In this document: piece by piece, positions 23,351 through 31,590 of the stretch
Layout of the letters: each line of letters starts with the position of its first letter
Numbering within the stretch: position 1 is the first letter of the stretch
Assembly: GCA_015256455.1 (NCBI GenBank)
Contig: JABZMB010000010.1
Location: 1-36,086, forward strand
Direction of reading: 5' to 3'
From: Solobacterium sp.
GTDB taxonomy: Bacteria > Bacillota_I > Bacilli_A > Erysipelotrichales > Erysipelotrichaceae
Length of the DNA: 36,086 nt
The notes under the pieces: generated by a model
The model's input: the letters and a program-made list of their open reading frames with translations, nothing else
Told to the model about the DNA's origin: nothing
Databases searched by the model: none
Made by a program: the position numbers and the translations under genes

Positions 23351-24527
23351 CGCTATTCTCCTTTAAAAGATTACTTGCTCTAACAAAGGCTTTCTTAAGT
23401 CCAAGCATACCATTTAAATCATTTATAATATCCTTTGTTTCCGCTTTAAATGCTGCTTCTTCATCAAATAAATTGAGTTGTGAAGAAATATAACCTTCAT
23501 CTGCAAAATCACCAACTGTGATACCGAGTAAGCGTACTGCTTCCCCTTCTTCCCAGTTATCTTCAAACAAGGCTATCGCTGCATTATAAATCTCATCTGC
23601 ACGCCAGATTGGCGTAGATAACTTCATAGCGCGTGTAATATTTCTAAAATCATAATAACAAATACGAATGTGAATCGAACTTCCAACTTTACTTGCGTTT
23701 TTAAGGCGTTTAGAGAGCGTTCTAGCTAGTGTTCTAATTAAACCAGCTAATTCCTCATATTCATTAATATCTTCTAATAACGTCTCAGAAATGCCCATTG
23801 ATTTAGCATCCCATTCTGTTTCCAACTCTCGATGATCAATACCATTTGCACGATCGATGTAATCATCGGTATTTTTACCTAATATTTCTCTCAGTTTTGT
23901 GATATCTTTATAGTTTGCTAAATCACCAATTGTACGGATACCGATTTCTTGCATATAAGGAACTGTTTTATTTCCTATACCACGCATATCCTTGATTGGT
24001 AACGGCCACATCTTTTCTTTAACATCACGAATTCGTAGAACAGTAATACCATTTGGCTTTTTCATATCACTTGCCATCTTGGCTAAAAACATATTTGGAG
24101 CTACACCGATAGAACATGTTAAACCAAGTTCTGTATAAATTTGTTTTTGTAAGGACCAAGCAAGATCTAATGGTCTTTCAAATCTCTTGATTGCTTCAGT
24201 CATATCAGCATAACATTCGTCTACAGATGCTTGTTCTACAAGAGTTGTGTAGGAACGTACAATCTCCATAAAACGCTCCGATAGATTGCGATACCAAGTA
24301 TAGTGACCTTCAACGATAATTAAGTCTTTACATAGCTTCTGTGCTTCGCTAACAGGCATTGCACTATGTATGCCAAATGCACGTGCTTCATAGCTTGCAG
24401 TAGAAACAACACTACGTCTAGTGGCTCCAGAGATTACTATCGGTTTGCCTTTTAAATCTGGATTTAATAGTACTTCTGCATTTGCAAAGAATGCATTTAA
24501 ATCAATATGAAAATATACGTGATACAT
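23337..24527 (-). CDS. dinB: DNA polymerase IV (Y-family translesion polymerase)
   Basis: 396 residues. Error-prone polymerase for lesion bypass. FHIDLNAFFA holds the first catalytic Asp (Asp9) and the steric-gate region; STASYEARAFGIHSAMP and QASVDECYAD (second catalytic Asp-Glu pair) follow. HhH thumb motif DMRGIGNKTVPYMQEIGI lies near residue 180, and the little-finger domain spans about 240-350. Near the C-terminus QLNLF is a sliding-clamp-binding motif. It overlaps recN by one base and xer by 14, so these repair and recombination genes are co-transcribed. I see no LexA box. Confidence 0.96.
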   Translation of the reverse strand: MYHVYFHIDLNAFFANAEVLLNPDLKGKPIVISGATRRSVVSTASYEARAFGIHSAMPVSEAQKLCKDLIIVEGHYTWYRNLSERFMEIVRSYTTLVEQASVDECYADMTEAIKRFERPLDLAWSLQKQIYTELGLTCSIGVAPNMFLAKMASDMKKPNGITVLRIRDVKEKMWPLPIKDMRGIGNKTVPYMQEIGIRTIGDLANYKDITKLREILGKNTDDYIDRANGIDHRELETEWDAKSMGISETLLEDINEYEELAGLIRTLARTLSKRLKNASKVGSSIHIRICYYDFRNITRAMKLSTPIWRADEIYNAAIALFEDNWEEGEAVRLLGITVGDFADEGYISSQLNLFDEEAAFKAETKDIINDLNGMLGLKKAFVRASNLLKENSDEDS

Positions 24528-26170
24528 TAGCTATGATTTCTCCGATAGAGTTCTTGTGCAGCTTTCTTAGAAATATCGGTAATACTACCACTGGAGATGA
24601 GTGCAAGCTGATCAATACGTCCATTCTCATCTAATTCATTAACATGTGTAATCGTCTTATTATCTTTATCTTCCTTCGATACAAAATAATGTGTATCTGC
24701 ACAAGCTGCTACTTGTGCTAAATGTGTTACTGCAAAGACTTGACATGAATTGGATAATGCCTTCATCTTTTGTCCAATCGCAGTTGCAACCGGACCACTG
24801 ACACCTGTATCAATCTCATCAAAGATAACAGTTTGAATTCCTTGTAGTTTTGTAAAGATTACCTTTAAACCAAGCATTAATCGGCTTAATTCACCACCAC
24901 TGGCAGTCTTAACAAGTGATTTCAGTTCTTCCCCTTTATTCATGGAAATCATAAACTCAACATTCTCATTTCCGTGTTCACTTGGATTACATTCTGTAAA
25001 TACTGTTTTAAAGCATGCATTTGGTAACATGAGTTCGTTTAGATTGATAAGAATTGCATCATCAAGTTCTTTTGCACGTGATTGTCGAATCTTAGATAAA
25101 TTTGTTGCATTCTTTTGATATAGGTTATATACTTTTTCAATCTTTTTATCCATCTGCTCAATGAACTCTTTACGATGTGTAAACATCTGTACTTGTTGTT
25201 TGAGTTGTTCTTGTTGAGAGAGAATATGTTCAATAGAGTTTCCATATTTTCTCTTTAACTTTTGAATTGTAAAGAGTCTCTCTTCCATCTCATTGATTTC
25301 TTCTTCATCCATGTCATATTCACCAACAAGTTTGTGAAGTTCATCAATACTATCTGAGATAGAATAATATGCATCAGAAATAGATGTTTGAATAGCTGTT
25401 GTTTTCTCGTCATTTCCTAAACTTGAACATAGTTTTTGTAAATCATATAAAGAATCAGCCAACCCTTCTTCATATAGTGAAAAGACTTGATTATATTTAT
25501 CAAGTGAGTTTTTAATTTGTTTATACTGTCTTTCCTTTTCGGCTAATTCTTCATCTTCACCAATTTTAAGGTTGGCTTGGTCGATTTCTTGAATTTGATA
25601 TTGGAAGTATTCTAAATCATTTTCATTAAACTCGTTTTGTAAAGCCTTCTCTTTTTCTTTTATAAGTCTAGCATATTCTTGGTAAGATTCTTTTACTTGT
25701 TTAAGTTCTTCATCAACTTGTAAGAAAGTATCAAGTAAACGAATATGATTAGCTGTGTTTAGCAAATATGCTGTATCTCTTTGACCATGGATATCAATTT
25801 CATCTCTAAGAATATCCTTTGCAAGAGATAATGTAACAATACGATGATCAATACGAATCACCGATTTACCTGAAGATAATAGTTCTCTTGTAAACGTAAC
25901 ATCTTCAGTTGTTTCTAAACCAGCCTCTGCTAATACATCTATTGCGTGTTGATTTTGGGATAAATCAAAAGTACCTTCAATGATTGCTTTCTCTTTTCCT
26001 TTTGAAATATACGAAGCACCTGCACGCTCTGCGCATAAGATAGAAATAGCATCTAGCATAATTGATTTACCAGCACCAGTTTCACCAGTAAATGCACTAA
26101 ACCCAGACTTAAAATCTAGGTTTAGTTCATCAATCAGTATGAAGTTTTTGATATACAGGTGTTTCAGCAT
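24527..26170 (-). CDS. recN: DNA repair protein RecN (SMC-like ATPase)
   Basis: 547 residues. Early double-strand-break response ATPase. Walker A GETGAGKSIMLDAIS is near residue 30, a long coiled coil spans about 155-360, signature TASGGELSRLMLGLK is near 425, and Walker B TVIFDEIDTGVSG is near 455. The N-terminal HLYIKNFILIDEL is typical. GGAG overlapping the dxs stop is the ribosome binding site. In most Bacillota argR/ahrC and tlyA separate dxs from recN; here only 9 bases do. Confidence 0.97.
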   Translation of the reverse strand: MLKHLYIKNFILIDELNLDFKSGFSAFTGETGAGKSIMLDAISILCAERAGASYISKGKEKAIIEGTFDLSQNQHAIDVLAEAGLETTEDVTFTRELLSSGKSVIRIDHRIVTLSLAKDILRDEIDIHGQRDTAYLLNTANHIRLLDTFLQVDEELKQVKESYQEYARLIKEKEKALQNEFNENDLEYFQYQIQEIDQANLKIGEDEELAEKERQYKQIKNSLDKYNQVFSLYEEGLADSLYDLQKLCSSLGNDEKTTAIQTSISDAYYSISDSIDELHKLVGEYDMDEEEINEMEERLFTIQKLKRKYGNSIEHILSQQEQLKQQVQMFTHRKEFIEQMDKKIEKVYNLYQKNATNLSKIRQSRAKELDDAILINLNELMLPNACFKTVFTECNPSEHGNENVEFMISMNKGEELKSLVKTASGGELSRLMLGLKVIFTKLQGIQTVIFDEIDTGVSGPVATAIGQKMKALSNSCQVFAVTHLAQVAACADTHYFVSKEDKDNKTITHVNELDENGRIDQLALISSGSITDISKKAAQELYRRNHS

Positions 26171-26179
26171 AACTTTCTC

Positions 26180-28039
26180 CTACAAATATTGTTGTACATC
26201 AGCTAAGAAAGTATTCATATCAATGTGATATTCCTTACGTAACTGTGCACTTGTACCTTGTGGTATGAACTTATCAGGCAATCCATAAATCTTGATTGGA
26301 AGACAAATCTCTGACTCATTTAGATATTGTAATATCAATGAGCCTAAACCATTTGTCTTATAGTCTTGTTCATAAACAAATAGTTTTAATTTACGATTAA
26401 CAAGAGACTGAATCATCTCATAGTCGAGTGGCTTGATAAAACGTGCGTTTACAATCGTTACTGGTAAGTTATTAGAGATCACTTTCTCTAATAACTTATT
26501 TACCATATCACCATAGGTGATAATGGCCACTTTATTATCTGGAGAATCATGTAATAATTCCCAAGATCCTACCGGTATTAAATTTGCATTGCATACATTA
26601 GATGTCTTTACTTCACCCTTAGGAAAACGTACTGCAAAAGGATGTTTCTGGTTAAAGGCTGTAAACAATAGGTTTTTTGCTTCTTGCGCATCCTTTGGAT
26701 GAGAAATAATCATGTTAGGAATTCCAGAAAGTATACCAATGTCAAATGTTCCTTGGTGTGTTTCACCATCTCCACCAACAAGACCTGCATGATCTACACC
26801 AATAACAACCGGTAAATCCATACGACAAATATCATGGTTAATTTCATCATATGCACGTTGTAAGAATGAACTATAAATACACATATACGGCTTCTTACCA
26901 GAAATCGCTAAACCAGCCGCAAAAGTTGCTGTATGTTCTTCCGCAATACCCGTATCAAAGCTACGATCTGGGTACTTAGCAAATAAGACACCCATACCAC
27001 TACCATTAATCATCGCTGGTGTTAAAGAAACAATATCTTTATCCTTTTGTGCAAACTCGGCAACACATTGACTCATAAATGGTCCCCATGCTGTAAAACC
27101 ACACGGAACTTCATGTAATGGTTTTCCTGTTTCAATATTGAATGGACCTACGCCATGCCAGTGTCCCTCACTATCTTCTTCACATGGAGAATAGCCTTTC
27201 CCCTTTTTTGTCATAACATGAATAATTGTTGGACCACCATGGTGTTTCGCTGTTTCTAGCACTTGAATTAAATCATGTATATTATGTCCATCAACCGGAC
27301 CCATGTAATCTAAACCAAACTCTTCAAAAATACCACCATCGATTACTGCTTCACGCATGGAATCTTTTACAACCTTCAAACCTTTATACAACGCATCACC
27401 AATCGGATTACCCGACAATGAACGCTTTAATGATGATTTGAAAGAAGTATATCCTTTTAAGGTACGTAGTTTTGAAAAACCTGCATTCATTGCACCTACA
27501 TTTTTAGAAATTGACATATTGTTATCATTAAAAATAATGATAATATTACGTTTCTCAACACCAATTTCGTTCAATGCTTCTAAAGATAAACCATTACTGA
27601 TAGCACCATCACCTATTACTGGGATAATACTATAATTTTCTTTGTTTAAATCTCTTGCAACAGCCATACCTAACGCAGCAGATAGTGAAGTAGAACTATG
27701 TCCTGCTTCCCATACATCATGTTCACTCTCGCTACGCTTCTGGAAACCTGAAAGCCCTTTGTATTGACGTAACGTTGAAAAGCGATCTGCACGACCAGTT
27801 AATATTTTATGCACGTATGATTGATGACCAACATCGAAAAGTATCTTATCTTTAGGTGAATCAAATACATAGTGTAAGGCGATTGTTAACTCAACAATCC
27901 CTAAATTACTCGCTAAATGTCCACCTGTCTTTGATAATGAATAAATTAAAAAAGTACGAATTTGTTCAGCCAAGTCCTTTAATTGATTGTTATTTAAAGT
28001 CTTAAGAAATGCGGGGTCACGAATTTCATTTAATTCCAT
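26180..28039 (-). CDS. dxs: 1-deoxy-D-xylulose-5-phosphate synthase
   Basis: 619 residues. First enzyme of the MEP isoprenoid pathway: pyruvate plus glyceraldehyde 3-phosphate to DXP with thiamine diphosphate. FDVGHQSYVHKILTGR and EAGHSSTSLS hold active-site histidines. GDGAISNGLSLEALNEIG ending in NDNNMSIS is the ThDP/Mg motif. DTGIAEEHTATFAAGLA carries the catalytic Glu, and DHAGLVGGDGETHQG the transketolase-type pyrimidine domain. AGGAGATATATT precedes the ATG. It lies directly after ispA, so precursor supply and prenyl elongation are co-expressed. Confidence 0.97.
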   Translation of the reverse strand: MELNEIRDPAFLKTLNNNQLKDLAEQIRTFLIYSLSKTGGHLASNLGIVELTIALHYVFDSPKDKILFDVGHQSYVHKILTGRADRFSTLRQYKGLSGFQKRSESEHDVWEAGHSSTSLSAALGMAVARDLNKENYSIIPVIGDGAISNGLSLEALNEIGVEKRNIIIIFNDNNMSISKNVGAMNAGFSKLRTLKGYTSFKSSLKRSLSGNPIGDALYKGLKVVKDSMREAVIDGGIFEEFGLDYMGPVDGHNIHDLIQVLETAKHHGGPTIIHVMTKKGKGYSPCEEDSEGHWHGVGPFNIETGKPLHEVPCGFTAWGPFMSQCVAEFAQKDKDIVSLTPAMINGSGMGVLFAKYPDRSFDTGIAEEHTATFAAGLAISGKKPYMCIYSSFLQRAYDEINHDICRMDLPVVIGVDHAGLVGGDGETHQGTFDIGILSGIPNMIISHPKDAQEAKNLLFTAFNQKHPFAVRFPKGEVKTSNVCNANLIPVGSWELLHDSPDNKVAIITYGDMVNKLLEKVISNNLPVTIVNARFIKPLDYEMIQSLVNRKLKLFVYEQDYKTNGLGSLILQYLNESEICLPIKIYGLPDKFIPQGTSAQLRKEYHIDMNTFLADVQQYL

Positions 28040-28051
28040 AGAATATATCTC

Positions 28052-28888
28052 CTACTTACGACGTTTCTGGATTTGATAAACATATTCCAATAGTTCTGCA
28101 GAATCAAATCCATATAAAGATTTGATTTGTTCAATTACAGATTGGTATAAGTTGTTCATCATTTCTTTAGCGCGTTCAATTCCTAAAATCGAAACACTAG
28201 TCCCCTTATGGTTCTTCTGATCAGAATTTGATTTACCAAATTCATTCGCAGTTAATTCAATATCTAAAATATCATCTTGGATTTGGAAAGCGAGTCCAAG
28301 AGAAAAACCTATCTTCTTCCATGCAGGAATGTCTTCTTCATGTTTTGCAAGTGTAGAAGCCATTAATAGCGGTGCTGTTAATAAACATCCTGTCTTATGT
28401 TCATGAATTCTTTGAAGCATTTCCCAATCAATGTATTTATTTTCAGCTTCTAAATCAAGCTGTTGACCATAAACCATACCGCTTGGACCAGCCATCTTAG
28501 ATAGAATTGAAATACATTTCACAACAGTTTCACTAGATTCTGTTGAACTTGCAGCAACTTCAAAAGCGTATGTCAATAAGCCATCACCTGCAAGGATTGC
28601 AGTAGCTTCATTGAATTGCTTATGACATGTTGGTAACCCTCTGCGTAAATCATCATTATCCATTGCTGGTAAATCATCATGAATAAGTGAATATGTATGA
28701 ATCATTTCTAATGCACACGCAAATGGATTGCCAATTGCTGGATCTATACCATATCCCTTTAATACAGTATAGAGAAGTAATGGGCGGATTCTCTTTCCTC
28801 CAGCAGTCAAAGAATAAAGCATTGCAGATTTTGTAGTACTATCTGGAAGCGTATTGATATAGTTTTCCAGAAGTAACTCAATTTGCAT
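28052..28888 (-). CDS. ispA: Polyprenyl (farnesyl/geranylgeranyl) diphosphate synthase
   Basis: 278 residues. Condenses IPP with allylic diphosphates. First Asp-rich motif HDDLPAMDNDDLRRG with the DDxxxxD spacing typical of bacterial farnesyl diphosphate synthases; GGKRIRPLLLY upstream binds IPP; second Asp-rich motif FQIQDDILDIE. It starts MQIELLLENYINTLP and overlaps xseB by 11 bases, the conserved xseA-xseB-ispA-dxs order. Exact chain length (C15 or C20) cannot be called. Confidence 0.95.
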   Translation of the reverse strand: MQIELLLENYINTLPDSTTKSAMLYSLTAGGKRIRPLLLYTVLKGYGIDPAIGNPFACALEMIHTYSLIHDDLPAMDNDDLRRGLPTCHKQFNEATAILAGDGLLTYAFEVAASSTESSETVVKCISILSKMAGPSGMVYGQQLDLEAENKYIDWEMLQRIHEHKTGCLLTAPLLMASTLAKHEEDIPAWKKIGFSLGLAFQIQDDILDIELTANEFGKSNSDQKNHKGTSVSILGIERAKEMMNNLYQSVIEQIKSLYGFDSAELLEYVYQIQKRRK

Positions 28889-29093
28889 CTTCAGTATCTC
28901 CGTTTTTACGAATTACATCATTGATTTGTGATTCAAACTTCTTTAACTTTGTATCACATGCTTTTACTAATTGAAGACCTTCTTCAAATAATGTGATTGT
29001 TTCATCTAAAGGTTTTTCATTCTCTTCAAGATCGTTAATGATTTCCTCTAAACGATTCATAGATTCTTCAAATGATTTATCCTTTGTTGGCAT
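28878..29093 (-). CDS. xseB: Exodeoxyribonuclease VII small subunit
   Basis: 71 residues, typical. Partner of XseA in ssDNA-degrading exonuclease VII. SFEESMNRLEEIINDLEENEKPLDETITLFEEGLQLVKACDTKL is the family helical-hairpin signature. The frame is open upstream to 29150, but AGGAGG directly upstream of the ATG at 29093 and the family length fix the start. It overlaps the end of xseA by 17 bases. Confidence 0.95.
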   Translation of the reverse strand: MPTKDKSFEESMNRLEEIINDLEENEKPLDETITLFEEGLQLVKACDTKLKKFESQINDVIRKNGDTEDAN

Positions 29094-30486
29094 GACTGTC
29101 CTCCTTTGTCTGAACGATAGCACCGATTGTACCATCAGCCAAACGTACATTTATTTGATCACCAATTTCTAAAGTATCAGTAGAATTGATGACTTTGTTA
29201 TTTTTATAAGTAACACTATAACCACGATTTAATACTAGCAGTGGTGAATATGCGTTTAATAGTGACATATTCTTTTCTAATCTTGTTCTTCTATCATCTG
29301 CAGTAACACTTAATGCATGTTCCATTTGCGATTGATATTGAACAAGTAGGTTCTGATTTTCTTGTACGGATTGTTTTGCGTACATCAACAATCTCTGTTT
29401 ATCTGCTTGAATTATTTCATGTAAAGTTGCTGAACGCTCTCGTATTAATTGTGAGAAGCGATGGAAGTTTTCATTTAGTTCATGTCGTTTATCAACTGGT
29501 AATTCTTTAAATCGCATTAGCTTTTCTGACATATAATCTAAACGTGTAATATAATCACGATACAAACGTTCTGGCTTAGTAAGTACTGGTTGGCTAGCAT
29601 TATATACAAATCGTTTCTTAGCATGCATGAATGTGTTACGCATTACATTCATCAAACGACTTCTACTATTCTGCAACGTTGCTAGTACTTCTTGCATATC
29701 AGGAACAGCAGCTTCGACCGCTCCTGTTGGGGTATTGGCACGATAATCTGAAACAAAATCTACTAATGTAAAGTCTATCTCATGACCAATACCTGTCACG
29801 ATTGGTGTCTTCATTTGAAAGATATATCTTGCTAACGTTTCATCATTAAAGCACCACAAATCTTCAATCGATCCACCACCACGAACTAACATGATAACTT
29901 GATGATTTCCTGCATCAGCAGCTTGTAAAGCTGTAATGATTTTTGGTGCAGCATCCATCCCCTGTACAGGTGCAGGATATTCTGTAAGTTTTGAAATTGG
30001 CCAACGCTTTTTTAATGTTATAAGTGCATCTTCTCGTGCGGCTGTATTATTACCAGTTACAAGAGCAATATCCATTGGATATGCAGGTAACGGTTTTTTA
30101 TAACTTGCATCAAATAAACCTTCTTCACTTAGCTTCTTCTTCAGCAATTCAAACTGCTGATATAATTGGCCAATACCACTACGTTCCATGTTGGTAGCGA
30201 TCATCTGCACACTACCATCAACAACATAGACACTAACATCACCTTTAAGTACGACTTTATCTCCATTTTCAGGTTTGAATCCCAGTTTTTGATTTGCAGA
30301 AGAAAACATGACACACTTTAAAGATGCATGATCATCTTTCAGCGAAAAATACCAGTGCCCACTGTATGGCATACGTATATTTGAAATCTCCCCTTCAATC
30401 ATTACACCATGTAATACTGGATTTTCATCCATCACTTTCTTCAAGTAATTTACAAGTGTACTGACAGGGACAACACGTCTACTCAT
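29077..30486 (-). CDS. xseA: Exodeoxyribonuclease VII large subunit
   Basis: 469 residues. N-terminal OB-fold (about 1-100: VSTLVNYLKKVMDENPVLHGVMIEGEIS, GHWYFSLKD), then the catalytic domain with ALVTGNNTAAREDALITLKKRWP, LVRGGGSIEDLWCFNDETLARYIF and TGIGHEIDFTLVDFVSDYRANTPTGAVE. A coiled coil (about 270-400) and the C-terminal NRGYSVTYKNNKVI follow. The ATG overlaps the nusB stop (ATGA). Confidence 0.96.
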   Translation of the reverse strand: MSRRVVPVSTLVNYLKKVMDENPVLHGVMIEGEISNIRMPYSGHWYFSLKDDHASLKCVMFSSANQKLGFKPENGDKVVLKGDVSVYVVDGSVQMIATNMERSGIGQLYQQFELLKKKLSEEGLFDASYKKPLPAYPMDIALVTGNNTAAREDALITLKKRWPISKLTEYPAPVQGMDAAPKIITALQAADAGNHQVIMLVRGGGSIEDLWCFNDETLARYIFQMKTPIVTGIGHEIDFTLVDFVSDYRANTPTGAVEAAVPDMQEVLATLQNSRSRLMNVMRNTFMHAKKRFVYNASQPVLTKPERLYRDYITRLDYMSEKLMRFKELPVDKRHELNENFHRFSQLIRERSATLHEIIQADKQRLLMYAKQSVQENQNLLVQYQSQMEHALSVTADDRRTRLEKNMSLLNAYSPLLVLNRGYSVTYKNNKVINSTDTLEIGDQINVRLADGTIGAIVQTKEDSHANKG

Positions 30487-30863
30487 ATTACATCTAATAC
30501 GCTGTTTACTAACTTATATGTATCAGAATCACAATAACGCTTTGCTAACTGAACAGATTGGTCAATAATAACAGCAGACTCCGTTTTCTTTAAATCAAAT
30601 TCAGCACATCCGTTCAATAAAATTGCTTTTTCAATCAATCCTAAACGTTCATAAGACCAACCCTTTTTAAGAACTGAGTCAATATATTGGCGATAGCGCT
30701 CTTCATTGGCGATAGCTGTTTTAATTACATCAATAAAATATGGATCGATTTCACTTTCATCAACTTTAAAAACATCGTTAATCAATGCGTGAATATCTCG
30801 TTGAACAATGAGGTATTGATATACCGTAATCATTGCATTTTCTCTTTGGTCATGACGATTCAT
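30483..30863 (-). CDS. nusB: Transcription antitermination protein NusB
   Basis: 126 residues. RNA-binding factor that with NusE/S10 promotes antitermination of rRNA operons. It starts MNRHDQRENAMITVYQYLI and ends with the conserved KTESAVIIDQSVQLAKRYCDSDTYKLVNSVLDVI. The frame is open upstream to 30956, but the NusB family begins at the ATG at 30863, preceded by AGGAGA; the extra segment crosses the promoter region. folD, often between nusB and xseA, is absent. Confidence 0.94.
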   Translation of the reverse strand: MNRHDQRENAMITVYQYLIVQRDIHALINDVFKVDESEIDPYFIDVIKTAIANEERYRQYIDSVLKKGWSYERLGLIEKAILLNGCAEFDLKKTESAVIIDQSVQLAKRYCDSDTYKLVNSVLDVI

Positions 30864-30886
30864 TTTTCTATAATCTCCTATCAAAT

Positions 30887-30895
30887 ATTTTACCA
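30887..30895 (-). promoter_or_regulatory. Candidate extended -10 promoter for the nusB-to-xer run
   Basis: On the minus strand TGG-TAAAAT, the -10 hexamer at 30892-30887, about 24 bases before the nusB ATG. No good -35 is visible. It is the only visible start site for the eight-gene minus-strand run. Confidence 0.4.
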
Positions 30896-30956
30896 TGTTA
30901 AACTCTATTTTGGGCATAATCTTGCCTGTTTTCATTGCATGGAATAAAATATTCAC

Positions 30957-31532
30957 ATGAGTAAAAATAACAATAATCCATCATTCCTTCAAAAAACATT
31001 TCAACATCTAAAAACAATCCATGAACATCGTAGTCTTGTACGTAAGTTTTGTTTTCAATGTGGTTTATACAAGCAAGGTTTAACACATGATTTATCAAAG
31101 TATTCCTTCGCGGAACTATTACCTAGCATTCATTATTACCAAGGATATCGTTCTCCTTATACAAAAGAAAAGGAATTACATGGCTATTCTCTTGGATGGT
31201 TACATCATAAAGGTTGTAACAAGCATCATTGGGAATATTGGTGGGATAAGATTGATGGTAAATGGCAAGCAATCAAAATGCCACAGAACTATGTTGTAGA
31301 AAGTGTTTGTGATCGTATCGCAGCTTGTAAAGTGTACCAAAAAGAACAGTATACACAATCCTCTGCTTTAAATTATTATTTGAATAGTCATGATGAACAG
31401 AATCTTCATCCCCAAACCGCTAATTTATTTGAACGTATTCTTCGCTACATTGAGAAATATGGAGAAGATTCTACATTTAAACGAATCAAAGATCTTCTAC
31501 AACAAAAGAAAGATTTATATGAAGTATTCTAA
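30957..31532 (+). CDS. DUF5662 family protein of unknown function
   Basis: 191 residues, His-, Trp- and Tyr-rich. LKTIHEHRSLVRKFCFQCGLYKQGLTHDLSKYSFAEL near the N-terminus, then GWLHHKGCNKHHWEYWWDKIDG, match the DUF5662 pattern. The spaced H/HD residues recall the metal site of HD-type phosphohydrolases, but this is only a resemblance. The C-terminal half is helical (YLNSHDEQNLHPQTANLFERILRYIEKYG). No signal peptide or membrane segment. It is monocistronic, divergent from nusB with only a 93-base gap between start codons, and its ribosome binding site is weak (GGAAT). The function is not known. Confidence 0.8.
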   Translation: MSKNNNNPSFLQKTFQHLKTIHEHRSLVRKFCFQCGLYKQGLTHDLSKYSFAELLPSIHYYQGYRSPYTKEKELHGYSLGWLHHKGCNKHHWEYWWDKIDGKWQAIKMPQNYVVESVCDRIAACKVYQKEQYTQSSALNYYLNSHDEQNLHPQTANLFERILRYIEKYGEDSTFKRIKDLLQQKKDLYEVF

Positions 31533-31556
31533 CCTATAGACATCTATAGGTTTTTT
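31531..31556 (+). terminator. Intrinsic terminator of the DUF5662 gene
   Basis: AACCTATA (31531-31538) pairs with TATAGGTT (31545-31552) around a 6-base loop, followed by T bases to 31556; it overlaps the stop codon. Confidence 0.85.
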
Positions 31557-31563
31557 AATAAAT

Positions 31564-31585
31564 AAAAGGCTCATAAGAGCCTTTT
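31564..31585 (-). terminator. Intrinsic terminator of guaB (possibly bidirectional)
   Basis: AAAAGGCTC (31564-31572) pairs with GAGCCTTTT (31577-31585), 4-base loop. It is six bases after the guaB stop at 31591. The A/T-rich flanks allow termination in the minus direction and as a backup on plus. Confidence 0.85.
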
Positions 31586-31590
31586 GCATA

